Shown: positions 48,152-57,385, counted from the stretch's first letter. The stretch is DNA of 64,000 nucleotides from a bacterium (GCA_019751945.1 JAIEMT010000016.1:62001-126000), one strand, 5' to 3'. Program-made: numbers and translations. Notes: generated by a model from the letters alone, not told the origin.

Positions 48152-50359
48152 TTAGGATTTCACTCTCTCTACTGTAATCACGCCCTTCTTGCCCTCTAGG
48201 GCGCTCGTGACTCGCTGGAGCTGTCCGACGTTAAAAACTTCGACGTCAAAAATGGCGATCGCTTTGCGATCTTTCGTCGTACGAATATTCGCCGAGGCGA
48301 TGTTCACCCCACAGGAACTGATGGTTTGGGACATCAGTGCAAGCAAGCCGGGCTCATCCAAAGACAATACTCGAATTCGAACGTGGCGAGTGAAGCCAGC
48401 AGAACCCTTCTCGGGTTTTTCCTGAACGTTCCAGCGAACGTCCACGCGGCGTTCCGGGTCGTTGTCGTTGGCTTTCGGACAAGTGGCCATGTGAACGGTC
48501 ACGCCCCGTCCTCGGGTGATGAAGCCAATAATGCTATCGCCCGGAAGCGGGCTACAGCAGCGCCCAAATCGAATCAGCACGTCGTTCAGGTTCTCCACAA
48601 CAATGGCGTTTCGTGAGTCGGCTTTTTTCTTGGCCGAAGTGAAAACGCGCTTCAAGAAGCTGGCTTCTTCCTGCTTGGGAGGCTCTGCTTTTTTCGCGGC
48701 CGCCAGAACGTCCTTAGGTACTAAGGCTTCAATGATGGGTTCTGGAGTAAGACGTCCGTATCCCAGAAAAATATACAGTTCTTCAGGCGTGCGAATATTC
48801 ATGTTGGAAATAGCGCGTTGAATGTCGCCGTTTTTTTCCGCCTTGTTCAAGGAGATACTGTACTGGCGTAGAGCTTTGTCGAGTAACTCTTCACCCAGCT
48901 CGCGAGCTCGGACACGTTCTTGTTGTTTAATGAAGGCGCGAATTTTTGCCTTAGCGCGCGAACTCTTGACGATCTTCAGCCAATCTTTGGAAGGCGATTG
49001 AGAAGGAGCTGTGATGACCTCAATGGTATCGCCGGATTTTAAGCGATGCTTCAGAGGTACGATCTTCCCGTTAACCTTCGCGCCGACACACTTGTTGCCG
49101 ACATCTGTATGAACGGCATAAGCAAAGTCGAGGGGAGTGGCGTTGTAGGGAAGCTCTTTGACCTCGCCCTTGGGAGTGAACACGAAAACGTCGTCGGCAA
49201 AGAGATCGATCTTCACCGTCTCTAAGAATTCATTCGGATCTTGAAGGTCCTTATGCCACTCGAGCAGGCGATTGACCCACTCCACATTTTCGCGTGAACG
49301 AGTGTCGAACTTTCCTTCTTTATATTTCCAGTGCGCAGCAATCCCCTTTTCCGCCACCTGATGCATTTCATAAGTGCGGATTTGGATTTCCATTCGTTCG
49401 CCGTACGGACCAATCGCGGTGGTGTGAAGTGATTGATAACCGTTCGGCTTTGGCATGGCGATGTAGTCTTTGAATCGTCCAGGAACGGGCTTGTACTGGG
49501 CGTGAATCACGCCGAGAGCTTTGTAACATTCCGTAATATTGTCGACGAGAATACGAAATGCGATGAGATCTTGAATCTCTTCGTAATCGACATTCTGTCG
49601 TTCCATCTTTTTAAAGATGGAATAGAAGTGCTTCGCACGACCGACGATTTGCGCATTCATGTCGTATTCTTTGAGTTTCTCACCCAAAATGTCCGTCACT
49701 TCTTCAATGTATTTTTCGCGCTCCTTCTTAGTCTTCTGAACGGTGTTGGCCAGTTTGTAATAAATATCGGCGTGCAAATAGCGTAAGCAAAGGTCTTCGA
49801 GTTCTTGCTTGATCCAGCTAATTCCCAATCGGTTTGCGATCGGCGCGTAAATGTCGATGGTCTCTTGAGCGACAGCGATTTGCTTAGCCTTGGGAAGGTG
49901 CTCAAGCGTTCGCATATTGTTCAAGCGATCGGCGAGCTTAATCAGAATGACTCGAATGTCTTTGGCCATGGCCAAAATCATTTTTCGAAAGTTCTCGGCC
50001 TGCTTTTCTTCTGAAGTCTTAAAAGTAATTTTGGAGAGTTTCGTTACCCCGTCCACCAGTTCGGCGATGTCCTTGCCAAACTCTTTTTCAATCTGTTCCA
50101 GAGTGGCGTGAGTATCTTCAACCGTGTCATGTAAAAGGCCCGTGACGATGCTAGAAATATCGAGGCGCAATTCCGCCAAGGTTTGAGCGACATCGGCAGG
50201 GTGAACCATGTAGGGTTCCCCGCTTGAACGCAATTGCCCCTTGTGGGCATCTTCAGCAAATTTGAAGGCCTTTTGAATCAGGTCGGGTTTTGCTTCGGGG
50301 TAGTAACTGGCGACGGCGTCCCAGATGGTCTTGACCGTGGCCTCTTTATGTTTTGCCAC
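48152..50359 (-). CDS. Bifunctional (p)ppGpp synthetase/hydrolase, Rel/SpoT type
   Basis: Makes and breaks the alarmone (p)ppGpp. 735 aa. HD hydrolase domain intact (VHPADVAQTLAEL, GLLHDTVED), synthetase domain intact (GRFKDYIAMPKPNGYQSLHTT; YEEIQDLIAFRI), then TGS (VFVFTPKGEVKELP) and a C-terminal ACT domain (VRIRVLSLDEPGLLALMS). Both activities are therefore expected, as in a single Rel enzyme. It overlaps gmk by 14 nt. Confidence 0.95.
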   Translation of the reverse strand: MAKHKEATVKTIWDAVASYYPEAKPDLIQKAFKFAEDAHKGQLRSSGEPYMVHPADVAQTLAELRLDISSIVTGLLHDTVEDTHATLEQIEKEFGKDIAELVDGVTKLSKITFKTSEEKQAENFRKMILAMAKDIRVILIKLADRLNNMRTLEHLPKAKQIAVAQETIDIYAPIANRLGISWIKQELEDLCLRYLHADIYYKLANTVQKTKKEREKYIEEVTDILGEKLKEYDMNAQIVGRAKHFYSIFKKMERQNVDYEEIQDLIAFRILVDNITECYKALGVIHAQYKPVPGRFKDYIAMPKPNGYQSLHTTAIGPYGERMEIQIRTYEMHQVAEKGIAAHWKYKEGKFDTRSRENVEWVNRLLEWHKDLQDPNEFLETVKIDLFADDVFVFTPKGEVKELPYNATPLDFAYAVHTDVGNKCVGAKVNGKIVPLKHRLKSGDTIEVITAPSQSPSKDWLKIVKSSRAKAKIRAFIKQQERVRARELGEELLDKALRQYSISLNKAEKNGDIQRAISNMNIRTPEELYIFLGYGRLTPEPIIEALVPKDVLAAAKKAEPPKQEEASFLKRVFTSAKKKADSRNAIVVENLNDVLIRFGRCCSPLPGDSIIGFITRGRGVTVHMATCPKANDNDPERRVDVRWNVQEKPEKGSAGFTRHVRIRVLSLDEPGLLALMSQTISSCGVNIASANIRTTKDRKAIAIFDVEVFNVGQLQRVTSALEGKKGVITVERVKS

Positions 50360-50930
50360 CTGTCGACCCTCTCTTGAGATGTCCCGCGACGATCGTCTTC
50401 AATTCCTGAAACGCCTGGTCCAGATCATCATTCAAAATCTGATGATCAAAGAGGGGTGCTTGCTTCATTTCGTGTTGCGCATTCTCGAGGCGCTTAAGGA
50501 TCGAGGTTTCCGTTTCGGTTCCTCGTTTTCGGAGTCGCTCTTCTAACGCTTTAAAGTTTGGAGGAGCAATAAAGAAAGTCACACACTGAGATTTAAATTT
50601 TTGCCGAAGGGAGTGTGCTCCCTGAACGTCAATGTCTAGAAGTAGGGATTTTCCGGCGTTAAAGGCGTGGTCCACTTGGTCCATCGATGTGCCGTAATAG
50701 TTTCCATGCACTAAGGCCCATTCTGCGAAGCGCCCAATCTTGATCTGTCTTTCGAAGTCGTCTTTCCCAATGAAGTGGTACTCGACCTTGTCTTTCTCTT
50801 GCCCGCGCGGTTTACGAGTGGTTGAAGAAATAGAAAGGACGAGCTGATCTGGGAACTCTTCTAAGAGGCGCGAGCAGAGAGTGGTTTTTCCGGCCCCTGA
50901 GGGAGCAGAGAGAATAAAAAGTTTGCTCAT
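50346..50930 (-). CDS. gmk: Guanylate kinase
   Basis: Phosphorylates GMP to GDP. 194 aa. P-loop LSAPSGAGKTTL at residue 8; GMP-binding region SSTTRKPRGQEKDKVEY; later LLDIDVQGAHSLR. Its position between yicC and rel is a common arrangement (usually with rpoZ between gmk and spoT; none is seen here). The ATG overlaps the yicC stop. Confidence 0.96.
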   Translation of the reverse strand: MSKLFILSAPSGAGKTTLCSRLLEEFPDQLVLSISSTTRKPRGQEKDKVEYHFIGKDDFERQIKIGRFAEWALVHGNYYGTSMDQVDHAFNAGKSLLLDIDVQGAHSLRQKFKSQCVTFFIAPPNFKALEERLRKRGTETETSILKRLENAQHEMKQAPLFDHQILNDDLDQAFQELKTIVAGHLKRGSTGGKT

Positions 50931-51889
50931 TCGAGATTCATAACCTGTTCGCGAATTTGTTCCAGTTTCACCTTCAATTCAATGACATCTTCGCTGATAG
51001 GAATGTCATGAGATTTGGTGCCGAGAGTGTTGACCTCTCGATTCAATTCCTGAAGGATGAAGTCGAGCTTGCGTCCAACCGCACCCCCTTCGGATAGAAT
51101 TTTTCTAAAATGATCGATGTGCGCAGTGAGACGAACGATTTCCTCCTCAACATCGCTTCGATCTAAAATCATGGCGAGTTCCTGGGCAATTCTGCTTTCC
51201 ATCACCAGCTGCGTATCCGCACCCTGAATCGGGTAAAGTTCCCAGATCCCTTTTACTTTTTCTTGAGTCTTGGAGCGCAGAATTTCCTGGCACTCTCCAC
51301 GACGTTTTTTCACGCGTTCGGTAAGATCAGAAATTTCGCTGAGGAGTTCTAGGATCACTTTTTGAAGCGTCTTCCCTTCATGGTTGCGCATGTCGAGGAG
51401 CTGTTGAAAAGCCTGCTCTGCCAACGGTTCAATATGCTTCCATGCGGCTTCGGGTGATCCCGCATGAATTTCTTGAGATGCGATGCTCAGTACTCCAGGA
51501 AAAGTGGCGATGTCCATGCTCTTAATGGGATCCGTCATCCCTAGAGTCTTTTGCAGTTTTACAAACGCTTCATAATAGTTCGCAGCGAGCGAGAAATTAG
51601 TCTGTACCCCCTGCATCGGCGGTAATTCCGCGGGACCCCCACTGGAATCTTGAATGCGTTCTAGTTTGGCATCGAGAGCGCCTCGTCCAAACCGAGAAGA
51701 GATTGCCGCACGAAAAAGAATGTCCGCCGAACTGAGATCTCGGGGCAAGCGGATCTTGATGTCTAAGAAGCGGTGATTCAGGGTTTTAATTTCCAAGCGC
51801 ATGCGTTGACCGGCGACAAGCCCCTCTACAGAGGCAAAGCCCGTCATCGAAAAAATCGGTGAAGAGGAAGATCGAGGTGCTGGTGTCAT
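50927..51889 (-). CDS. YicC-family endoribonuclease-like protein
   Basis: 320 aa. N-terminal YicC domain (SMTGFASVEG, IKTLNHRFLDIKIRLP) and C-terminal DUF1732 (GRKLDFILQELNREVNTLGTKS). YicC proteins have been described as endoribonucleases; the target here is unknown. It overlaps accA and gmk by 4 nt each. Confidence 0.93.
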   Translation of the reverse strand: MTPAPRSSSSPIFSMTGFASVEGLVAGQRMRLEIKTLNHRFLDIKIRLPRDLSSADILFRAAISSRFGRGALDAKLERIQDSSGGPAELPPMQGVQTNFSLAANYYEAFVKLQKTLGMTDPIKSMDIATFPGVLSIASQEIHAGSPEAAWKHIEPLAEQAFQQLLDMRNHEGKTLQKVILELLSEISDLTERVKKRRGECQEILRSKTQEKVKGIWELYPIQGADTQLVMESRIAQELAMILDRSDVEEEIVRLTAHIDHFRKILSEGGAVGRKLDFILQELNREVNTLGTKSHDIPISEDVIELKVKLEQIREQVMNLE

Positions 51890-53022
51890 TGTGTTACGTG
51901 GTTTGAGCCTTCTTCTTCTACTGGAGCATAAGCCAAGCCCACGCTTCCCATTTTTCTAAACTTCTCACTGCGCGCTTCAATACGCGTGCGTGGTAGTTTC
52001 GCAGCCGTCTTTGCAGACGACTTAGAATTTTTAGCAGAAGATTTTGCTGGAGCCTTAGCCGGTACTTTTGGAAATTCACTGAGATCTTCGAATTGCTTAA
52101 TAATCGCTTTCTTCAAAAGTTTTGCAGCGCCAATCCAATCCCGATGAGCTCCGCCTTTGGGTTCCGGCACCACGGCATCAATGACGCCGAGCTTGAGCAG
52201 TTCGTGAGGATTCATTTTTAAGCGGTCTGCTGCGCGCTCTGCCAAACTCGAGTCGCTCCACAGAATGGAAGCGCAGCTCTCTGGCGAAATTACGGAATAA
52301 ATGCTGTACTCTTGCATCAGCACGCGGTCAGCAACTCCAATGGCAAGCGCTCCCCCGGATCCACCTTCACCGATCACCACCGAAACAATGGGAACTTCGA
52401 GAGTAAACATCTTGTGAATACTTTCAGCAATGGCTTGAGCCTGTCCGCGTTCTTCCGCATCTTGGCCAGGGTATGCCCCTGGAGTGTCAATGAAAGTGAG
52501 AATTGGCATCCTGCTTCGTTCAGCCAATTCCATCACACGCATGGCTTTGCGATAGCCGTCCGGTTTAGCCATCCCGAAATTGCGTTCCATCTTTTGCTTG
52601 GTACTGCGTCCTTTTTGGTGGCCAATAATCAAAATCGGAGTGCGGGTGAGATCGCTTTCCAAAGCCGAAGCATTGGGAGCATCTGAAGGATCAATTGGAG
52701 GCCAAGTCGCTACCCCGGTCAGAAGGGCTTGGTCATCCCCATAATAGCGGTCGCCTTGCAGTTCCATGAAGTCTGGGAAAAGCAGGTCGATGTAGTCGCG
52801 CGTGTAAGGACGGTTGGGATGGCGGGAGAGTTGAACCTTTTGCCAGGGCGTGAGCTTGGAGTAGGTTTCATCGATCAGCGTCGCAACCTTCTTTTCGAGG
52901 GTGGTCATTTCTTGAGAGAAATCGACCCCTCCTTGTTGAGCGAGCTCTCTTAAGTCGGAGAGTTTCTTCTCGAGATTGGCGATCGGTTTTTCGAATTCAA
53001 AGAAAGCTTCTAATGTGGCCAT
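51886..53022 (-). CDS. accA: Acetyl-CoA carboxylase carboxyltransferase subunit alpha
   Basis: Transfers the carboxyl group to acetyl-CoA in fatty-acid synthesis. Core of about 315 aa with the family motifs (FLEFEKPI-like FEFEKPIANLEKKL; FIDTPGAYPGQDAEERGQ; EGGSGGALAIGV). A tail of about 60 residues follows, with repeats of (K/S)SAK-type (VPAKAPAKSSAKNSKSSAK) and a basic end; the tail is not part of the catalytic fold. Begins the accA-yicC-gmk-rel operon. Confidence 0.95.
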   Translation of the reverse strand: MATLEAFFEFEKPIANLEKKLSDLRELAQQGGVDFSQEMTTLEKKVATLIDETYSKLTPWQKVQLSRHPNRPYTRDYIDLLFPDFMELQGDRYYGDDQALLTGVATWPPIDPSDAPNASALESDLTRTPILIIGHQKGRSTKQKMERNFGMAKPDGYRKAMRVMELAERSRMPILTFIDTPGAYPGQDAEERGQAQAIAESIHKMFTLEVPIVSVVIGEGGSGGALAIGVADRVLMQEYSIYSVISPESCASILWSDSSLAERAADRLKMNPHELLKLGVIDAVVPEPKGGAHRDWIGAAKLLKKAIIKQFEDLSEFPKVPAKAPAKSSAKNSKSSAKTAAKLPRTRIEARSEKFRKMGSVGLAYAPVEEEGSNHVTQ

Positions 53023-53075
53023 GGTGCCCTGAAGCTAGCACAGGAGAGGCTTCTTTTCTAAAGATTCTAGAGGGT

Positions 53076-53537
53076 TTAGCGGCTGCCAGTAGACCAGCCT
53101 ACGACGCGTCCATTTTCAAAAAAAACAACGCGTTGAGGGGTCAGGCTATTGGCTCCAAAGATGCTGTTGGAATAGACCCAGCGCTCGTTTCCAGAGTTCG
53201 AATCGCCTGCGGTTTCGATCGATCGAGGGCTTCCCCAAATGGATTCCACGTCCGAGGTTCCCATTCCCAAAACCAGGTCGCGACGGCGTTTGGCTTCGCG
53301 AATGCGCCAGAGTTCTTCGGATCGAGCCTCTTCCTCCGGGCTCCAATCATAGTAAGCCGAGCGGCGGGAGTGGATCTGCGGAGGAGAATCCTCCCAATAG
53401 GCGTCTCGTTCATCAAAATAGTCGTTGGCAGCGTTGATCAGTGCGCACCCCTGCAGAGTGCTTGCCGCACTTCCTAGAACCCCTAAAAGACCGATAAAAT
53501 AGATCGGAAATCGCAGTCTCATCTCTACAAGTCTCAT
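53076..53537 (-). CDS. BamE/SmpA-like outer-membrane lipoprotein
   Basis: About 153 aa with a lipobox (TLQGC|ALI). The domain LVLGMGTSDVESIWGSP, ERWVYSNSIFG and VVFFENGRVVGW fits the SmpA/OmlA fold of BamE. An inserted stretch of about 50 charged residues (ERDAYWEDSPPQIHSRRSAYY...) precedes it, so it may not be BamE itself. Start uncertain among 53543, 53537 and 53522; I chose 53537. It precedes accA on the same strand. Confidence 0.7.
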   Translation of the reverse strand: MRLVEMRLRFPIYFIGLLGVLGSAASTLQGCALINAANDYFDERDAYWEDSPPQIHSRRSAYYDWSPEEEARSEELWRIREAKRRRDLVLGMGTSDVESIWGSPRSIETAGDSNSGNERWVYSNSIFGANSLTPQRVVFFENGRVVGWSTGSR

Positions 53538-53570
53538 CGGCACCCTGCGAAATCCTTAAAATCGGCACTC

Positions 53571-53584
53571 GGCAAAATTTTGCC
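53571..53584. promoter_or_regulatory. Perfect 14-bp palindrome before the FliL-like gene
   Basis: GGCAAAATTTTGCC at 53571-53584, about 39 nt upstream of the ATG at 53623 and 33 nt from the start of the divergent lipoprotein gene. Its symmetry and location suggest an operator for a dimeric regulator. No regulator can be named. Confidence 0.4.
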
Positions 53585-53622
53585 CCCCGCCAAACCGGTG
53601 TTACCCTGAAAGAAGAGGACTT

Positions 53623-54540
53623 ATGGCTGAGTCAGATCTCGAGAAGGAACTCGAAGCCGCCGCCGCGGCACTTAGTACGCCTGCCAAAGAGAAACCTGTT
53701 CAAGGGGAGGCCCGACTTCCATTCATTGAAGCCGTTTTAGTCAAAGATGAGAAGAAGCCTGAAGGCGATGCGAAAAAAGCAGCGCCAGGTGAAAAAAAAC
53801 TTTCCATCATTCAGTCCATCGCCAATCTGATTCGAAAGATACTGGCCCCGATTACCAAATTTCTGCCCAAGCCGAAGCCTATAGATCCGAGCAAGGGCTT
53901 TGCAGCCACCGGCGAGATCGATCCAAAACTTCTCGAGTTTTCAAAAGGAATTCCGCCAGAAGTTGTTCCTCAACTTCACCTGGAGAAAGCTCTGGAAACG
54001 GTTTTGTTCGCACCTGTTTCAAAGGATCGCTACTCCCGTCGGATGTCGGTGCTTTTCTTTTTGGCATCGCTCGCAGCATTGACCACCACAGTGATGATCT
54101 GGGTGCACTATCGAAACAAGCCGGCTGGCAAGCATGTCAAAACGGCTTTTGAAGAAGGCTCCGAAAATCTCGGGGAATTTTTAAAGAAAGAAGCCGACAT
54201 TTCTCGAGAGCGCGCAAGTTGGACGGTGATGGGCAGCTTTCTCGTTCAGCTCACCACTCCAGAAACTCGCAGTGGGCAAAAAATTAAAGGAGTGTTCAAT
54301 CTGGCTGAATTGGAGCTCGTAGCCCAGTGTGATTTGAAGGCCACTTGTGAGTATGTAGACAACAATCTCACTTTGTTTCGCGACAAGATCATGGACATCC
54401 TTCACAACGTCGAACGCGATGAGATTATGACCGCCGAAGGGAAGCGAAAGATGAAGGTCGCTATCCTCGCTCGAATGAACTCGCTTCTTCCGAAGGGAAA
54501 AATTCGAGAAATTTATTTTACGAAGTTCCTACTGAGCTAG
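53623..54540 (+). CDS. FliL-like membrane protein with a long cytoplasmic extension
   Basis: 305 aa. A cytoplasmic region of about 140 residues (Lys/Pro/Ala-rich, LPKPKPIDPSKGF) precedes one TM (residues 141-162, SVLFFLASLAALTTTVMIW). The periplasmic part resembles FliL, which supports the flagellar stator ring: FLVQLTTPE, LFRDKIMDILHNVERDEI, EGKRKMKVAILARMNSLLP, YFTKFLLS. No other flagellar gene is in the window. AGAGGA precedes the ATG. The extension is not found in classical FliL (about 155 aa). Another role, such as a gliding or other motor, is possible. Confidence 0.78.
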   Translation: MAESDLEKELEAAAAALSTPAKEKPVQGEARLPFIEAVLVKDEKKPEGDAKKAAPGEKKLSIIQSIANLIRKILAPITKFLPKPKPIDPSKGFAATGEIDPKLLEFSKGIPPEVVPQLHLEKALETVLFAPVSKDRYSRRMSVLFFLASLAALTTTVMIWVHYRNKPAGKHVKTAFEEGSENLGEFLKKEADISRERASWTVMGSFLVQLTTPETRSGQKIKGVFNLAELELVAQCDLKATCEYVDNNLTLFRDKIMDILHNVERDEIMTAEGKRKMKVAILARMNSLLPKGKIREIYFTKFLLS

Positions 54541-55329
54541 AATTCTTTCCAGTTCTGAAAGCGTGACAAAGTTGAGGCGAATGTGTTTGGGACCAGTGCC
54601 CACAGATGGGCCTAGGCTCTTTCCATTTCTCTGAACTTCAAATGTAAAGGCCGTGAGCGGAAGTCGATCATCGAATTGAAACGGGGTCGGATATCGACAC
54701 AGAAACCCGGAGCTATTCCCGAGGAGGTTTTTATCCAAGTAGGAATAGAAGGAGTCTTTTTGAAGTTCTTCAGAGACCACTGAAACGGGAAGCTCCAATG
54801 TGCCGAACGTCTCTAATCGGGGGGTTTGAATGTCTTTGAGAACGGAGTCCACACGAGCGGAATAAGTGGCCTCGAGAACAAAGAGCATCTCGAGTGGTGC
54901 TGGATTTGCTGGGAGATGTGCGAGGATGTCGCTGAAAGCCGCACAAAGACAAGCGCTCAGATTTCCTCCCGAGAGAATCATTCTTCTCAGATTCGAAAAA
55001 ATCACCCCATTTTCCCCTCCCTGAGACAGGAGTGCGAAATCCCCTTTACCGGGCTGAACGAAGTTAGAAACTCCGAATTGGCTGGAAGCAATGAAAGCTG
55101 GAATCTTTTTCCGGTCTACCAATTCTTTTAACTGGATCGAGGCAGTTCGCGTTCTGGCCGGGCGATCCCACTCGGAAGAGTTGTGGTTGAAGTAGGCGTA
55201 GACAGATTCTGGTGCTTCGCACCGGGTGTCAGGTGGAAGAATGGTTTCGGGAATACATTGAGGAGCGCCGATATTCGCAAAGGCCAGGTGAGCGGCCAGC
55301 AAAGCTGAAAGGCAGACCATGATTTTCAC
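54529..55329 (-). CDS. Exported protein, unknown
   Basis: 266 aa. Signal peptide MKIMVCLSALLAAHLAFA|NIG. Six cysteines in the mature part (PQCIPE, TRCEAP, SACLCAAF, FLCRYP). The middle contains FALLSQGGENGVIFSNLRR, then ILSGGNLSACLCA; no match to a known fold. It overlaps the FliL-like gene by 12 nt at the 3' end, in convergent orientation. Confidence 0.7.
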   Translation of the reverse strand: MKIMVCLSALLAAHLAFANIGAPQCIPETILPPDTRCEAPESVYAYFNHNSSEWDRPARTRTASIQLKELVDRKKIPAFIASSQFGVSNFVQPGKGDFALLSQGGENGVIFSNLRRMILSGGNLSACLCAAFSDILAHLPANPAPLEMLFVLEATYSARVDSVLKDIQTPRLETFGTLELPVSVVSEELQKDSFYSYLDKNLLGNSSGFLCRYPTPFQFDDRLPLTAFTFEVQRNGKSLGPSVGTGPKHIRLNFVTLSELERILAQ

Positions 55330-55362
55330 GGCGAGGGAATTACTCGAACTTTGATGATGAGT

Positions 55363-56661
55363 CTAGTCCTCAGCTTTAGGTCCTTTGATTTTGTGGCGCT
55401 TCAGCATCTCGAAAAGTGTACTTCGAGCAACACCCAAAATTTTTGCGCTCTTCGTGCGATTCCCTTTGGCGATTTTCAATGCTTTGAGAAGGAGGATTCT
55501 CTCCATCTCATCGATGGTTAGAACTGGGGCCCCCAATTCTAGTTCGGGAGATTCGCTCACGGCATCGGAGTTCAGTAAGAAATCAAAGTCGCTCTGGTTG
55601 AGGAGTGGACTGAAGGGACTTGCGAGTCCGCTAGCTCGCTCTACGGCGTGTCGAAGTTCGCGAACATTGCCGGGCCAGGAGTAGGCTTGAAGTCTCAAGT
55701 GAGCATCGGATGAGAGGGTTCGCTTCATTTCCGTCGCGAACTGATTTGAAAGGAGCTCGATGTCTTCAGGACGAGCTCGAAGCGTCGGAATTTCAATCGT
55801 GATGGAAGCCAGGCGGTAGTAAAGATCCCGACGAAACTTTCCTTCCTCCACGAGTTTCTTCAAACTGTGGTGAGTGGCGCAGACAATTCTGACGTCGGCG
55901 CGGGAGGAGTGATCCGCGCCGACGGAACGGATTTCTCCGTTTTCCAAAAATCGCAAAAGTTTGACCTGAATATCGGGGGAGAGATCTCCAATTTCATCTA
56001 AGAAGAGGGTCCCGCCGTGGGCTTGGAGTAAGGCTCCCGGGCGATGGTGAGAAGCTCCCGTAAACGCTCCTTTGACGTGACCGAAGAGTTCGCTCTCAGC
56101 TAGGCTCAGAGGAAGGGCCCCGCAATGAAGGGGAATGAACGGACCGGAGGCGCGTGGACTCCAAAGATGAACCAGGCGAGCCAGGACTTCCTTTCCAGTC
56201 CCGGTCTCGCCCGCGAGGTAGGTAGAGAGCTGCGTGCTTGCAGCTTTTTTGGTCATCCAAAGAACTTTTTTTCCAGATTCGGCTTGAGTCAGCCAAGGGC
56301 GCACGCCACTGGGCTGTTGAGGTAAATCTTGAATTTCATTTTCAGGAACGAGGGTGAGAACCGTCTCACCCAAAGTCATCGGCAAGTAGGCTGGCACTTG
56401 GGCTTCTTTCACCGGCAGATCGCCCAGTTTTCCAAAGGGAGTATCGGAAAGAATTCTGAGCCAGTAGGGGGATCGTTCGCTTCCTCCGCGACCGACCTGG
56501 GGACCCGGCCAGAGCATCGCCGCTTCCTGCGGGACTGTCGGATCGCGGAGCAAGACGTTGGCCGTCTCGCCTCGACCTAGGAGTAAGTTCGAAGCAAGAC
56601 GACCACGGAGGGGGATTTTTCGAGTTTCACCAGAGGGATCCTGAATTTTTAAAAGCCACAT
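55363..56661 (-). CDS. Sigma-54-dependent transcriptional activator with degenerate FHA domain
   Basis: 432 aa. N-terminal FHA-like domain (LLLGRGETANVLLRD; residues 1-105) in which the phosphothreonine-binding S-x-x-H part is not clear. AAA+ domain: Walker A GETGTGKE, GAFTGA loop intact (GHVKGAFTGASHH), Walker B LFLDEIGDL, sensor region DLYYRLASITIEIPTLRAR. The C-terminal Fis-type helix-turn-helix is GNRTKSAKILGVARSTLFEML. It lacks a response-regulator domain, so a protein partner or FHA-like binding may control it. A sigma-54-like promoter directly precedes it. Confidence 0.93.
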   Translation of the reverse strand: MWLLKIQDPSGETRKIPLRGRLASNLLLGRGETANVLLRDPTVPQEAAMLWPGPQVGRGGSERSPYWLRILSDTPFGKLGDLPVKEAQVPAYLPMTLGETVLTLVPENEIQDLPQQPSGVRPWLTQAESGKKVLWMTKKAASTQLSTYLAGETGTGKEVLARLVHLWSPRASGPFIPLHCGALPLSLAESELFGHVKGAFTGASHHRPGALLQAHGGTLFLDEIGDLSPDIQVKLLRFLENGEIRSVGADHSSRADVRIVCATHHSLKKLVEEGKFRRDLYYRLASITIEIPTLRARPEDIELLSNQFATEMKRTLSSDAHLRLQAYSWPGNVRELRHAVERASGLASPFSPLLNQSDFDFLLNSDAVSESPELELGAPVLTIDEMERILLLKALKIAKGNRTKSAKILGVARSTLFEMLKRHKIKGPKAED

Positions 56662-56674
56662 GGGGAATTCCTAA

Positions 56675-56690
56675 AGCAATGCTCGGGCCA
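56675..56690 (-). promoter_or_regulatory. Sigma-54-type -24/-12 promoter of the activator gene
   Basis: Minus strand: TGGCCCG at 56690-56684, AGCA, then TTGCT at 56679-56675, one mismatch from TGGCACGrNNNTTGCW. The start would be near 56664, leaving only about 3 nt before the ATG at 56661, so the message may be leaderless or the ATG mis-set. This suggests autoregulation by the activator it precedes. Confidence 0.5.
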
Positions 56691-56776
56691 TTCTCTCCCG
56701 TGTTTAAATCCGAGGTGGCGGGGTTTTCCGTTTCAATCTTGAACTGTTTGGTGCGAAGGTAAGCAGAGAGTTTAAA

Positions 56777-57385
56777 ATGAGCGCAAAATTTCTAATCACC
56801 TTGGCGGATCCCTCGAATTTTCAGGGCGTCTTCAAAGGCGAATATATGAAGGGCAATCGAGAACCTCGAATCATCATGGTGGGGAGATCGAATGTCGGGA
56901 AGAGCAGCCTGATCAACGTGCTGCTCGGAACGAAGCTCGCCCGCGTGAGTAACAAACCGGGTAAAACCGCTGCGATTCATTTCTACCTTTGGCCGGAGAT
57001 TGGAAAGATCATCGCCGACCTTCCAGGTTTCGGTTACGCCCGCGTCTCGGGAGGGGAGCAAGCCCGTTGGGATAAGACGGTCGATCTCTATTTAGAAGAG
57101 GACGAAGGGTTGGAGCGCGCCGTGGTTCTCTTAGATGCGCGTCATGGCCCGACAGATCGAGACATCGACCTGATTCAGTTCCTGGCTTCGCGCTATGTTC
57201 CGATGACGTTTGTCTTCTCAAAAGTGGATACTTTAAAGACCCAATCAGAAAATGCGCTGCGTCGACGAGAGGCGGGTGAAGCCCTTCGGAAGTTAGGGTA
57301 TGATCCCAAATACGCCTTTTGGGTTTCCAGTCACACGAAGGACGGCCTGAAAGAGCTCACCGAAGAATTGAGTAAAAAAGAATGA
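56777..57385 (+). CDS. engB: Ribosome biogenesis GTPase EngB (YsxC/YihA)
   Basis: Assembles the large ribosomal subunit. 202 aa. G1 GRSNVGKSS, G2/T region NKPGKTAAIHFYL, G3 DLPGFGYA, G4 FSKVDTL. EngB's usual G4 TKxD appears as SKVD. Divergent from the sigma-54 regulator gene. The stop overlaps the start of the next gene (ATGA). Confidence 0.95.
   Translation: MSAKFLITLADPSNFQGVFKGEYMKGNREPRIIMVGRSNVGKSSLINVLLGTKLARVSNKPGKTAAIHFYLWPEIGKIIADLPGFGYARVSGGEQARWDKTVDLYLEEDEGLERAVVLLDARHGPTDRDIDLIQFLASRYVPMTFVFSKVDTLKTQSENALRRREAGEALRKLGYDPKYAFWVSSHTKDGLKELTEELSKKE

Noticed and set aside
53541-53622. Sigma-54 site before the FliL-like gene
   Set aside because: CGGCACTCGGC is followed by AAAAT, not TTGC; only the palindrome is credible.
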